From Bombus terrestris (Eukaryota > Arthropoda > Insecta > Hymenoptera > Apidae), in the NCBI RefSeq assembly GCF_910591885.1, contig NC_063277.1:1116001-1180000 (forward strand): DNA of 64,000 nucleotides, written 5' to 3'. Position numbers and translations under genes: made by a program. Shown here piece by piece: positions 1-13,441 of this stretch. Each line of letters opens with the position of its first letter. Position 1 is the stretch's first letter. Under the pieces are notes generated by a model that searched no databases, was not told the DNA's origin, and worked only from the letters and a program-made list of their open reading frames with translations.

Positions 1-147
1 TATACTCGTGTTGAGGTGGCCGTGAGTGAGTTATAGTTGTAGTAGTTGGGCCTGGTCCGCTGTAATTGTCACTGGAGACTGTAGATGTCGCTGCCGGGGT
101 ACTGCTGATTTTTCCTCCGTTTTTTGGTGCGTGGGAGTAAAATCGGA

Positions 148-228
148 CTCCGGTCGCCGGGATTCGAACCCGGGTTCCGAACGTTTGCAACCTAAGACGT
201 TAACCACTGCGCTGCCATCGTCCGATCT
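148..228 (-). repeat. tRNA-like SINE-type repeat or tRNA pseudogene
   Basis: Read on the minus strand this block holds a perfect polymerase III B box (GGTTCGAATCC) inside a fully paired T arm (CCGGG, 7-base loop, CCCGG), and an A-box-like stretch ending GCGCAGTGGTTAACG. The outer ends pair only as CGGAC/GTCCG. The A box carries about 3 extra bases, and the bases right after the T arm cannot pair with the 5' end as a normal 7-bp acceptor stem would. That argues against a working tRNA gene and for a tRNA-derived retroposon head or a decayed tRNA. The minus-strand translation across the T arm gives a peptide (GCKRSEPGFESRRP) that I recall from many spurious hymenopteran gene models, which would suit a dispersed family. 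A covariance-model tRNA scan would decide it. Confidence 0.55.
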
Positions 229-1528
229 AGTTAATGTCGAGTGGTGGTATTTGGCTTGTCGAGTGCCACCACACTCGATTTGGCTGGACAAAGCTGGATT
301 TCGTTCCTTTCCCAGAAATAAGAAAGGTTGGGTAGTCGAAATCGACGCGGTAAATGTTACGAAAGAATTGTTCGTTTATTTAATCTGCCCTGTATATTCT
401 TCGTTAGATTTCGTTCATATTCCGTAATAGAAAAGTAATTAATAAGGCAAACGAGTCCAAGGCACGCGAACTATCAAACAGAAGCGGCGAATTAATATTT
501 CACAAAACGCAAAACATTCTCGGATACGAGAAACGAAATATGTCTTGAGTTTGTTCACCAATTAATTAATTCCAGAGTTCGATGCAGAAATTTATTGCGG
601 TCTAATGTTAAACGATTTACGGATAGTCAGTTGCAAACACGATAGTGTTAAAAGCTCGACGCGCGAGCATTGTCTGTCAGCACGAACCTCGACTTAAGCA
701 TGCTAATTATCTGGCTAAAGCGATCGAAATGTCGAGAACTACGTAGCATAATCAGTGCGATAATAACGAAATATTTGGCCATTATTCTTAATAACCGACG
801 TCGACATTCTTGCCTATGTTTCAGTCGATATATTAACCTAGTCGACCATACGACTACCGGGCGTACACGTTGAATCGCAAATCGTCCAGCCTTTTAACGC
901 ATTTCCAGATTATTCCGTGAAAAAAATTGTTAAATATGAACGAAGAGAACGGATAAAATATTCAAGCGAACGTAATGGACGTAAAAATATGTATTTGCAC
1001 GCACGTGAATGCTTCGAAGCACGAGATTTTTTTTTTTTAATCGCTTTTACATTTAAGCCGTTAAATATTGATTTCTGTCGCTAGATTAAAGTGTTTTTAA
1101 ATAACGGATGCTTTTGCTTGGAACACCCGTAACCGTGGCCGTCGTAATCATCGATTCGCACGGTTATGTTAAAGCCAAACGAACGAGTATCTAATCCTGT
1201 GTTTAATGGGCAGGGCGCAGAAGAAAGGCGAAAGAAAAAGAGTCAGCGAAAAAGAGGGTGATGCTTCCCCTGGCGCAACATGTAAAGCGTTTAAACATCG
1301 ATATTTCCGCATGGTTGAAAGCCATGGCGGCGCGGCGGATGCTTTTTCGATTACGAGTGACTCGTAGCTTTTTTTGCTGAGACAAAGACGAAGACGAATG
1401 ATCGTGCGCGAAGGTTAACCAAGAATTCCAATTGGAATCACGTTCCTCGTTGAGCCTTACCTTGTCACGACCAGACAGCCCTCTCGCTCTCATTTTGTTT
1501 CTCGTCTTGATGCTTTCTCGTCCTCCGT
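229..1528. other. Non-coding stretch, nothing recognised
   Basis: AT-rich, CpG-containing sequence with a short poly-T run near 1027-1038. Only short chance reading frames are present and no repeat partner was seen elsewhere in the window. Confidence 0.5.
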
Positions 1529-1545
1529 TCTCTCTCTCTCTCTCT
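1529..1545. repeat. (TC)n microsatellite
   Basis: About eight TC units in an uninterrupted run. The adjoining pyrimidine-rich bias opens an artefactual Arg/Glu-rich frame on the minus strand. Confidence 0.9.
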
Positions 1546-4500
1546 TGCATACGCTGCTTTTTTTAACTTTTCTATAAACGCGACCCTCGGCCCCGTGTAC
1601 TATCAGAAACTCGTATGGAATTTTGAGATCACACCGAAATCGAATATCCGAAAAATTGGAACGGACTAAAACATACAGATAAAGAAGGGACAAAAAATAT
1701 ATATAATGTCACTTGAATCGATTTTGTCACATGGTAGGCCCTATTGACGTTATTTACTAGCTCGTTCTTCCATGGTAACGAGCAACGAGATAGGGCAATT
1801 ATGTTTGCCCGTGTGTACGTATCTATCGATCCTGACGACGATTGACGACGGTGTTCATCCCTATATCCAAGAAACTATTTCTCGAATCGACGAAACTGTC
1901 GACTCGATACCGTATAATGGCGTGAATTTTCAGTTTCAGGGAAACGATAAGAAGTGGACAAATTTCTCGTGTTAATATAGATTTTATTTTCTCCGGTTTC
2001 AATTCTAATTTGAAATTTTAAAATAAATATAACAATATCTAAATTTCTAATTAATTTAAAAATATCTTCTTATCGTTTCGAAGATATTCAATTATATTCT
2101 ATTATATTCCCCACATATCCGACGATATTCTCTTGTTCCGTCGAACGAACCTTCTTGCAAATTTTCCTATGCGTTTCACTATGAATCTGTTTAAGTAGCT
2201 CACCAGGCAGAAGCTGGGTCAGGAAATGAGTGACGAACGTTTTTACAGGCATTTTATGAAACGGTATATCGAAGTAAAAGGTATCGCAAGAGAGAAAGCG
2301 AAGAAAAGGGAGTTTCTACAAGGTAACCGCCGTGTAATTCGATGGCTGAACGAATCTTCGCAATCTGTGGCGAATAGGCGTTCGTGTACGTTTACGAGGT
2401 TCGCTTCGTTAGAACGTCGCGTCGCCGGGCATAAAAGTCTCTCATTACGAGCGAGTTTATCGCGTACAGGACAGGTAACGTCCGAGGTTAATAGAGGACG
2501 AAGAAACGTTATAAAGTCCGTCCAACTACGCCTCACTTGAACTTTTTAGCCGAATTACCGCCCTTTCTAGTCGAATCTGCCATTTGGGATCCAATCGACT
2601 GATCTCAGCAAGAAAGTCTAGGCGATTTTACAAATTATTTGATCCTTTCGAAATGTACGATTCCGATTGTTCGATAGGATAATAGAGTATACTCTATACT
2701 CTTACTTTTAATAGTTTGCATTAGAAATATTTTCTTATAAATGAACAAAAATGTTTTCGGGTATTATTACAACGTATATATAAATAAATCGTCTAATCTA
2801 ATTTTTTTAAATTTATTTTTAATTTATAATAGTTTTGAAAAAAATTTTAATTTTACGATCGGATAATAGTTAACGACATAGCATATGGCATATGGTTCCA
2901 ATGAGTGTCTAAAAGCTTAAAACTCGGTGAGAAAACAAAGGTAATGGGCGATAGATCTAAAATCGATCGATACGTGCTAAAGTCGGAAAGGCCAAACAGA
3001 TGGGACTAGTGAACTATGGAAAACGCGAAACAGTAAACGTGAAGCTTCATTCTGCGGTGCTTTAAGTTAGCAGAGACTCGCCTGCAGCAAACGTTTTACG
3101 AAGCATAAGCGTTTGCATAACCCAAGATTGACTTTAAGTTCCTTAACCACCCTCGCCGCCGGATAAGCGAACTTCTGGCTTGCACGACGCTGAAACCAAT
3201 GAAAGCGTATGTTAAGTCGCAGCTAAACAAGCCCACTTGTGCAACTTCTCGTGTTCCACTTACAAAACCCTACACCCTTTAATCATCTTCACTGTTTCTA
3301 CTAACATACAAGAAAAGGAAATGTCCCTTTTCTTTCATATTTGTATCTTTAATCGCATTATGAAGATTAATATCTTTCCTCCTAAAGTTACATCGTTTAT
3401 GGTTTATGAATAACCATTAAATATCGTAAATAAATTAACGCTGTAATTATTTGATAATAAGCATTTTTCAAATATTTCATTTAAAAAATGCTCAAGCCCG
3501 TATTACGATACTAACAGTGAATTAATAGAACATTGGATATACGATAATTTTAAGAACAATTTTAACAAAATATCATAGTTTGCGAATATTTTAAGGCGAT
3601 TTAAAGAAATCCTGAATCAGAAATTACTTCTTTTCTTCCCAGGTACGTCAATTTCGAAGTTTTTCTCAAATGAAGTCAAATGGAACTTCAAAGTAGTTTG
3701 TATGAAAAACGTAAACTGGGTTAAGTCGTTCATTCTTAATATTTCAGTTAAAAGAAGCGTAAATTCTTCTGTCCACAATTTAGTCTCCACAGCTTCAATT
3801 TTGTCCCTGTCGGTGAAAAACTTTTATTTTAAATGCTAATTCCCTTCGTTCCAAAGTGCATTTCGTACATTTGTTTCTAAAATGGTATTATGTATTTCCT
3901 AGAAAATATTTCGGAACTGCAGGTATTGCTTTGTAAAACATTTAATCCGTTCGTTACAACTTTGTTAAATTATTGTCTGAAAATTGTATAATATATTAAA
4001 TATATATTTTGTCGTTAACCTATCTGGAATCAAATAATTCACATCGAAGCAACGTTATTATAGTTTCGTTATTTGATTTTAGCTCTCCTCAAATAAATTT
4101 GATTCCAGAGTGCGGAACATAGGGTGTGCATATCCCTTTGTGCATGTATTAATTCGCAACTAAATGGATCTACAGCGGCAACCACGAGGGTACGCTTTCC
4201 TCCTTCTGTTAAAACATCCCCTCAGGACATTTAAATCTTCACCCGTTACTGTAAAGGGGTACGCACGAATCCGTGTAATAAAATTACTCTTCTATACAAT
4301 TATAATTTGGTCAAAGCGGAGCACATATTAGATTCAACTAAGTCCATTTTGTATCCAAATCGACCTTCTCCTTTTAAATTCAACGTTGTAACTATCGCGA
4401 AAGATGTATACACAATTTCTGCTTCGTACCGATAAAGTTAATATTTTTATTACGAATAAATTTGGATATTCTAAGATTCTTTCGTTACAAAATACAACTA

Positions 4501-4594
4501 TTCTCGTTTTGAAAGATTGCTCAAATTTTTAATTTGTAATATTTCCAAAATAGAATCTTCAGCGTATATTAAAACGTTATTAATTAAATTCAAT
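1546..4594. other. Non-coding stretch, nothing recognised
   Basis: Strongly AT-rich sequence, especially about 1970-2120 and 2690-2880. Between 2226 and 2540 both strands are open in overlapping frames, the usual sign of chance frames in CpG-richer DNA. No splice-bounded exon or repeat was convincing. Confidence 0.45.
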
Positions 4595-4810
4595 TTAGGT
4601 TGGGTCTACTTGGATTGGACTGTTTTAACTTGAGCATGTTTAAGCGAAGTTAAACCAAGTTAAATTGAGTTGAATCAAATTAAATGGGGTCAGTAGGAGA
4701 GAGAGGCTAGTAGAAGCGAATAAAACCGAATATAATTCAGTCAAGTTAAATTAAATTAAAACAAGCCTTGTCATTTGACGCCAAGTTTAGTCAAGTCAGC
4801 TCGATCAGTC
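4595..4810. repeat. Degenerate AAGTTAAA-type simple repeat
   Basis: Variants of AAGTTAAA, GAGTTGAA and AAGTCAAG recur every 8-15 bases on the plus strand, broken by a purine insert around 4690-4725. It looks like an old, heavily mutated tandem array. No coding potential. Confidence 0.4.
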
Positions 4811-7352
4811 GCAATATGCTGAAATCGGCCAACGTGAAACAAAATCGAGTACTTTGATGAAATAATTTCTTCGTAGGTCCGGATACTCAGTTCGTATTCG
4901 CGTCACGTCGTGTGTTTCGGAAATTTTGCACAGTATCGAATCATATTCTCACCTAATCGCGTTTGTCCGATTCGCATTGATTCTATCTGATCCGTAAAAC
5001 TATTAGGTAATATCATGATTCGAGAATGTATCCGCAGTCTCGAACGTCGGCAATTCGATGGTCCAATAAACTTGTTGACTTTGAGATACAACCGTCGTAT
5101 GAAATCCGACCGTTATGCATGACCAATAATTCCGCAAGCTTGAACACGGGGATGTTTCAGCAATCCTAGCTATCCGTAGAGCCACGGCCCGATTGATACC
5201 AGATGTAACGTGATATGGCATCATTAAGCTATTATTCGGTGAATTTATAGCACGGCATCGGCAGAGAATTTGTGGAGGCGACGCAATTTGAAACACAGAT
5301 TGATCGATAACGTGGTCAAAGTATATTACGTTATCGCAATATCGATGTGTGACTGTTTGTTAACGTCGGTATAAGAACTGAGCGCGTTATTGAAAAATTT
5401 TGTCTGTACAATTTTTATTGCCTTATACCGGTCTTTAATTTTTTACTTTCTTTACTCTTTTTTTTTTTTTGCTCTTTACTCTGAAAGGAAGAAGGTACAC
5501 AGTACATAGAGAATGTTTCATAAAACGTAAGACTAACGTTATTGATATGAAAATGGTAAAAATTTCCATGTTCTAGCGTAGCCTCGAGTATACACACGCG
5601 TATTTACGCAATAAAAATATTAGCTGGAAGTAGCGAATGTCTGAGAGTTATCCAATTTTTGCGAACTCGTGCGATTCCTCGTCACGTTCATATTTTACGC
5701 AATCACGTTCGATCACGGCAACGTTTTAGCGTGAATTAATCGATAGTTCCGGCAAGTTATTAGAACGTTCGTAGATTATGACGTGCTCGCGTATACCCGC
5801 ATGTCTGACCGAAACCCATTCGTCCAACCAACCAGTCTCAGCAGTCACGTGGCACGTTTACGGCGTAACTTTCGGGATTAGATCTTCCGTGTTACATACT
5901 ACACATCCATATACCCACGTGTGGATTGAAGTCGACGAAGTGGATGCTGCGAGACGGAAATGGACTAAAGGCGGCATAGAAAACACAGAGAGAAAGAGAG
6001 TGAGAGAGAAACAGGCAGAAAGAGAGAGAAGAGGGGTGGAAGGAGTAGCTGCATAAAGCCGCTTTCAACGAGAATATTCGTTGGCAAAGTTTGTTGGCAA
6101 AATAAAGTTGGCAAGTTTTAAAATTCCTTGCGACTGGCCTAGAATATAGATCGGTGAATCGTTTCGCGCGAATTTCATCATCGTCTATCTCAGACGACGT
6201 CTATTAAAGTCAGTGTGCTTTTGAAACTTTCGCTATTCAATGTATACATACAGCCAATCACAAAGGTCTATGTACTATTGTACAATGATTCACCAACATT
6301 TACAGAAGAAACATTTATGGATATGTTACTCGTATCATATGAAATTTTTCGGAACTTTATTAAAGCGATAACGAGGCACGACTATCGTGATTATATCGAT
6401 CAAATTTAAAATAAATCCGGAAAAGTATATAGAAGTTACAAAATATTTACTACAGACACATATGCACGATATAAAGAATAAACAAGAGAAAAACAATGTA
6501 TACGAAGAGAAAGATGTTATGAAAAGAGAATGCATCGGCTGTAGCAATTCTTCTGCCTTTTTCTCTTCAGAATTTGACAGGCACCCTCCGTCATTGAAAC
6601 GAACGCGCGAGAAGTACAGCAAAGATGTCTGGTAAATAAGAAGATGGTGGTACGTCATTCTTTATCTGGCAGCATAAAAACCTTGATATAAGGAAACACA
6701 AGAGGCAGAGTAAGCATCATATTTAGTTCCATCGTCATATGAAAACAGGGTGAAAAATGTCTGACTAAAACATTGCTTAAACAAAATAAAACGTAAAAAT
6801 ATAATAAAAAGGTAAATTCGTTGAACATATATATTTAAAATATAGATTAATACAATCTTTGTTTTCTTCTACAAACAGTCTTCTCTCCGAGTTATTAGAG
6901 GAAGAAAAAAAAAGCTAAGATTAAAAACGTTAACTCGATACACAGCTAGGTGCATAAATCTCCGTGCAGTTTTACGAATTTGCTTCTACCTATATCGTTT
7001 TTTTTTTCTCTCGGCATTGTATAATCCTCCGGAAAAACGAGCGGTTTTGATAAAGCGGACGAAGATGAAGAAAAGCGTGGAACAGTGTAATAAATGGAAT
7101 TCATTGCTTTCATGGCAACGAGACTCTCGCTGCTTGCGCAATGCAGTTATACGCGCCGCTATTTACTGGCGAGGTACGCATAAAGAGCGACGCTTTATTC
7201 GTTTTATTTGCCTGACCCCTGGTGTACAGCAACACGAGCAACAGAGGCGACCACGGACGACGTGGTTGTTCGCAATTTGATTCGCGCCACATTCTACAAC
7301 TCTTGCATACCACGCCGTTGCTACGTTTTACGTGGCTCCAAATCGTCGTCGT
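4811..7352. other. Non-coding stretch, nothing recognised
   Basis: Mixed AT-rich sequence with poly-T runs near 5459-5470 and 6998-7009 and a GA-rich patch near 5985-6045. The short reading frames overlap on both strands and lack splice context. Confidence 0.45.
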
Positions 7353-7377
7353 CCTCTCTCTCTCTCTCTCTCTCTCT
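7353..7377. repeat. (CT)n microsatellite
   Basis: An uninterrupted CT run of about 25 bases. It drives the Ser/Leu-rich and Arg/Glu-rich chance frames that overlap it. Confidence 0.92.
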
Positions 7378-10300
7378 TCACTCCTGACTTCTCCATCCTC
7401 CACGGAATTGTTTAGTTTATGTTGGATTTACGATATTCACTCCTGTAGCGACGTGACTGTTACACGGGGTGTAACTGCCAGCTTTTTTACGTGACCAAAG
7501 CTTTCGTGGTTTTTCGTTCGCTAGAAACTGTTGAATACTCTTGTGGACAGTAAGTTTTTAAATAAGAGTTACTTTTTGATAGACTGATTTTTTAAATGCG
7601 AAATGGACGCTAGTTATAGAGAGTTTGTCAGGTAGAACAACTTTTACAACGTTTGTTCAACGAGAATAAAGATCGAAAATAAAAGGTAACAAACGAGATG
7701 TTAAGCATTTTCACGATATGCAAAACGTTTCCAACGATCTTTTTATTCCCCTAGGGCAAGTTTTATACTGCAGTCATTGGTAGTTTTAGCGTTAAACGTG
7801 ACTTAATGGAAATCGCTGTTCTCGGTATCTAAATGTTGTTCTTGAGTCTTACAGATGGCTATTAGAGCACGAGAACAGTCGAACGGTAACAGTAGATCGT
7901 CCGAACATTGATTTCTTCTTCCATATCCGTATCGCGCCTAGCGTGAGCAAAGAAGAAAACGTAGGATAGAGGAGGAGAGGTGAGACAGTAAGTGAGGTAG
8001 GAGCATAACGCATTCTTCCAACAGGAGAGACATAACTCGTTCTGACAGGTGAGCTCCATTATCTGCGCGAAGAAGGAACAATACGTCTTCCCTCTGCGCT
8101 CGACGTTCTCTCGTTCTTCGTCTCGATTCCTCTCCGCTATTTTTAGTTATCCATCGTACTTTCGAGATCGGCAGGTGAGAGCAATTCTTATTTTATTATT
8201 TATCTTTCTTAGCTATTCTTACTAGCAAAACGAGTTCCCAAGCCGCGCGAGATGTCGGTAAAGATGCGGAACTATATTTTACGAAAGATCGAGGATAGAA
8301 CAAAATTTTTATATCGTATAGGGTCAACTATATGTAGTTACTTAGAACAGTAGAAATCGTTTAAGAAATATTTGATCATACCGTTGTCGTAATTTAGTAC
8401 CTCAAAGAAGTTGAACTCTTACGAACTTCTACTATTCTAAAAAGAACGATTCGTCTACTGTTGATCGTTCGTACTTTTTTACTTGAAATTATTATTTGGC
8501 CAGGAAATGTTTGCTTATATATTTTATATCTCACGTCAGTATTTTCCTAAGGCTCGGATCGGAATAAATATCAAAATCAAAGGTTTGCCCGGGGCAAAGA
8601 AATTCTGGAAAAAGTCAAACAGGCTGATACTTGGTCCGCGTGGTCGATCGTGAATCGACATAGACATCGATGGATATATAGAGGGACCGTTGGTATACTT
8701 CAGCCATATTAGATCCCTTACCGCGTGTTTCCTGATAAAATGAAGTTGGGGCGAATACTTCAAAGGGAATGCATGGCAACAAGATTATATCCGCGGGGAC
8801 ATAGCATCTATAACAGGGCAGTACGTGTATCGTAAGAAAACAAATTACAACTGAATGGTTACGACGCAACGCGACGTCGTTTTACGTAGAACTGAAAATC
8901 TCGTAGCGAACACAAAATATACAATTTGTGTCGTCGATCGGTTGTCTATTTTTTATTTTTATGATAAATTTTCAACATCACTTTATTCAGGACGATCGCT
9001 CGCTTTTTAACCTAGGCTCAGCCCATTTTGAATCGTACCGCAAGTTCATTGGTACCCCATAAAGGATGAAACGAAGAAGTAGATGCATAAGAACAGAGGA
9101 AAAAACATGGACACGGGCAAGGAAAGATCAACATACGAATATAGGAATATAGGTAGGTGAGTGGCAAGTCTGTTGTTCTTGCGAAAAGCAATTTAAAACG
9201 GGCGAATGCAATCCTGGTCCGCCATAAATTCGCGCACCGTCGCGTACTCGTCGATTGAAATCGCGTTCACGTCGCCCGACGCATTATAATGCATTTTCTA
9301 CGTTGCAGTCCGTGACAGTTGTTACAGTTCGATTGATTTGTCGTGGTATGTGCAAGAAGAACGTGCATGTGTTCGCAGATACACGCGTATCGAAGGTATC
9401 TCTAGCGGCAGTTTAGAGACGATAGAATCGCCGCATCGCGTCGTACATTCGCCCGATCGAATAAATTTTATGCGATAATCTTTGCCGTGTCCGTGAGCTG
9501 CTCCTCGATCGACTGGGTGTTCCTTTTCTTCGCACGTTCCTGTATATCTACCGATGAAAAGCTTGCTTCCACGCGCGCCCACGCCTCCCTAAATCTCGTT
9601 GGAACGATGCAATCGATGAATTTTAAAGAGAAGGCGTCTAGCGACGCTCTCGTCGCTAAATTCGTAGGTTGGTTACGATATGAACCAATCGGTTTTGATT
9701 GGACATGCTTCGGGCGGTATTTCTTTCTTCTCTTTTACTTTTCCTCCATATTTCCCCTCTACTTTTTAGACATTCGTCGATACACCAGGATAGTAATATA
9801 TATCTTTTTGCATCGTTAGATGTCCTTTCGTTATTCGTGGAAGAAAGTGACAATGTAGCACTGACATGGAAAATATATTGAATTTTTGAAAAGTAATGGA
9901 TCCTGAGCAATAGATGACCGATCTAACATTTATCGGGAGTTAAATAGATTTAAAGACGATACAGAGAAACGTGTGTTTATTTGACAATAATATGTTTCCT
10001 TTCGTACAAGCGATGCGCTACTTCCAACAGTCTGACCATATACCATTTCTCTTCTACTTCTCGAACAAAGGAAAGTCCGATTCGAATATATAAAATCTAC
10101 TTTTTATATTTTTTATTCATAACGAATGGAAATCGTGGCACGAAAAAAGATTTAAAGAACAAAGATATTGATCTTAGCAAGAAAAAAGCAGTTTCTAAGA
10201 CGATGGTTGACAAAGTTATCGTATGCATGGCAAAAGTGACTGAAAGCAATGATGCATACATTATTCGATAAAATGCTAATTTAGTGAATTTCACTGCCTT

Positions 10301-13225
10301 TGAATCGTCCTTAAATCTCGCTACGATTTTGTTGGCCTGCCAAACTTATAAAATCGACGATGATGCGATCTAATAAAAATTCAATGTCAAAGTTGAAAAC
10401 AACAATAGCAAAGCGATTAAAATATTAATCTTCGGACAAATGGCAAAAAATTATAGTAAGGCCAACTAAAATTTAAAGATATCATTCCTTTTTCACGCTA
10501 GTGAGATATTTGCCTTGTAAGAAAAGAACAAGCGTACCGAATTGATCGATCGTAAAGCCGTTCATTGTTCACAGAACCACCGTCGTAAAAAAATCTCGAC
10601 TGAACCGGTATCGTTGGTTAGTGAGCAGGCATGCCGCTACAAAGGAAAGGTTAGCAAAATGTTTACGACGGTCCATCGCTGAAGAACGAAACGTATATAC
10701 GTATATGTATAGGACAGGTGTAACGTTTTCTTTTCCAACTTGTGGGAGTTTTCTTATCGATGGCAGTTTCTCGCAGCGAGGAGAAATTTTCATCGTGGCA
10801 GTAAGTAATAAAAATAAAAGTGATTATTGAAATTCTTGGAAACCAAGGAGAACAGCAGCCTCCCTTGAATCACTAGGCTACCCTATCACCAACCCCTGGA
10901 AACCATTCTTCTGTCCGACCACGCTCTTTCGACCAGGATTGAGTCACTAAGGTATTCTCGTGTGAGTGATGTGAGAATGTCTCCTGTTTCATCATCCCCT
11001 CGCCCCTCGTTTCTTATCCTTTTCTTTCGTTTCCACCTAGCCACCCCTGTTCTATCCTTTGTTCGTGCCTCTTTTCTTTTTTCTTCTTCTTCTCTCTTTT
11101 CTTTTCTTCTTTTCCTCCCCTTTTTTGCCGTCTCCGAACGCAACCAGAGAGAGCGACGGTTAAATATATTGGGGCGAACGAAGCGAAACCGTGTGCAACG
11201 AGACCATCGAGGTTTACCACTTTCATGCAAGGAACAGTTATGGTAAATTGATGAATTTCTCGCTTTTGCTTTTTTTAAGAAAATAAGAAAATACTGTTAA
11301 TATTGTTTATTATCGCTATTATTATTCTCTATACTTCGCTATCATTTAGTACGCTTCACGTAAAAGTCAGCTGAATTATTCAGTAACTTGTTATATTTTA
11401 TTACCCGGATGATTCCTTTTTCGACATTTGTTATTCGCTCTACGATAAATGAATAATATCCACGTTAATTTAATAATGTAAACGTGCATACACGATAACA
11501 GTTAGACTTTAGTTTGACATTTTCAGCTTGATATCTCCGGGAATATTCAAAAGCAGTTGCGAACTCGTGGAATAAATATGTTTGAACGTGCAGCATGTGC
11601 AGGAAAGACTGTAATGGCCTTTAAAAATATATAATGCTCGGGGAAAAGGAACAAAAGTACTTAATACTCATAAATTTAAAAATAAATTTGCATCTAAATT
11701 ACAAGCTACCGGTCTTTCTATAAAACTATTTACGGGATGAAAATATTGAAGGCAGACATGGCATAAATGCATAAACATTCTCAGTTTATCGATCACGCAA
11801 TGAACCATATTTTCAAAAATGTTTATAAGCTCTCGATATTTGATCCATTGCCAGGATAAATAAAGGATACGACTGCACGTACCTTAAAAGATACTTCACC
11901 GGAAAGAAAATAATCGATGAACAATGCGACGCGGAGCGTACGGCGCAATTTACTCGGATAAGAGGTAATTCCGTTTATTAATGACAGCATTCCTTTGAAC
12001 ATAAAGAATTCCGCAAGCATTCTACGTTCCGCTAGATATTCTTTCGAATTAATAATGCTACGTGGCCGGGCGTGTGGATTTTCGAGCAGTAAAAAGTTGT
12101 CGTAGAGCGTCTAGCTACGAGTATATTTGAAAAACAAGTTTATGTTGTTTAGAATAACACGTTATAAACGTGTTAACGTCAGAAATAGTTTTCAGCATTG
12201 AAGTAATCCTTCAAATCGCTATCAATTTTCCAATAAATCTTTTTTAACCTAACGAAGCAAAATCTGTGACAGTCGTAAATATTCAGTGTACATAGAAATA
12301 AATATCCGTAATAGTAAACGGTGTTCTGAACGCAAAAATCCGCTGCACTTCGTTAATTTGACGTGTAACATACCGATAACATAGTCTCGCGTCGCGTAAT
12401 CGGCTCTACAACTGAATACACATTCGTTCACGATCGCAGAGTCTCCATATAAAGTTCGTTTACGCATGGAGTCGTATACGCTTCGATGTAACAGGAATAG
12501 ATATAAACGATATTTATCGCTGTTCGTTGTTTGTTATATCGGATGGCAAAGTACGAACGATACAGAACGAAAGAAGTGCTAGTTAAACGAACTTTAAATA
12601 TGTATATAGATTTCTTTGATATATAGTTATATGGAAATTCATTGCAAAAGATATTAATTATTTAAGAAAAAAAGTAGAGAAGAGTCGTATCGTTTTTAAA
12701 CTGCGTCGAGCACAAAAATAAGTGGGCTCGCGTTTAGATTGCGAACTGATGCGCATCGATTGATCGATACGTAGCATCGAAATTGCACAAACAGCGCAAC
12801 GTGTAATGAGATTTTGCCATCCGGTTATGCGGTGATTTCATTCGCAGGTTCGGCTTCCCTTTGTTAGCTAGCAACGCGCTACATGTCGATTGCTCGAAGC
12901 GACACAATGAACGCGTCAGGTCGAAAGTGACAGCTAGTGAAGCACGTTATAGGCAAGTATACAGAGTTTGTAAAGTTTTAGAAGAGAGAAGAACTCTGGC
13001 GATTTTGTGGTTAAATTATTAAGTTTGATACAGATGCATGGAATTGAAAACTCATGTTTAATCCATTAAAACGTTATATAACTTCTTATCCGTAGGCCAT
13101 TTTAGAATTCAGTTCACACACGTGAAATTTAGGAAGAGCGATTACCACGAATAATGCACTTGTCGTAGGTTGCAGTGTCGACAGCAGATCCTCTCTTGGC
13201 GATCAGTCACGCGTCATCATTTGAT
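7378..13225. other. Long non-coding stretch, nothing recognised
   Basis: Nearly 6 kb of AT-rich, CpG-containing DNA. A pyrimidine tract lies at 11060-11130 (TTTTCTTC-type) and opens Lys/Glu/Arg-rich frames on the minus strand that I regard as compositional. No exon, RNA gene or element end is supported. It could be intergenic DNA or part of a long intron of a gene lying outside the window. Confidence 0.45.
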
Positions 13226-13441
13226 TTATCCCTGTACAATCGAGTGCATAGGCCTTGTCCCCGTGTCGGTCATTCTGTCTCGCGAGTGACCCGGTGAAAG
13301 CTCAAGTGCTTTGGAGTCGTCAAAGGAAGGTATCGACCTTCCATACTCGTCGATACTTGCCGATTTCCGAGGAAATCTAAACGCAGTCGAATTGGACTCG
13401 CCGCCACTCGATATTCTACCGAATTCGCTAACCTCGTTCAA
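13226..13441 (-). CDS. Possible minus-strand terminal exon, unknown product
   Basis: On the minus strand this segment is open for 71 codons to a TAA. Codon choice resembles the supported gene at 45.9 kb (TCG, GAC, GAG and CGA preferred). The product is hydrophilic and Ser/Asp/Arg-rich, with a segment reading PRKSASIDEYGRSIPS. The frame closes upstream at a TAA (plus-strand 13448-13450), so an exon would have to begin just after it; a weak acceptor-like TAAG lies there. A separate AT-rich minus-strand frame at 13847-13590 has a GTAATT donor in a compatible phase, so the two could be spliced, but the acceptor has almost no pyrimidine tract. I recognise no family and no domain. This may well be a chance frame. 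Confidence 0.25.
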   Translation of the reverse strand: MNEVSEFGRISSGGESNSTAFRFPRKSASIDEYGRSIPSFDDSKALELSPGHSRDRMTDTGTRPMHSIVQG

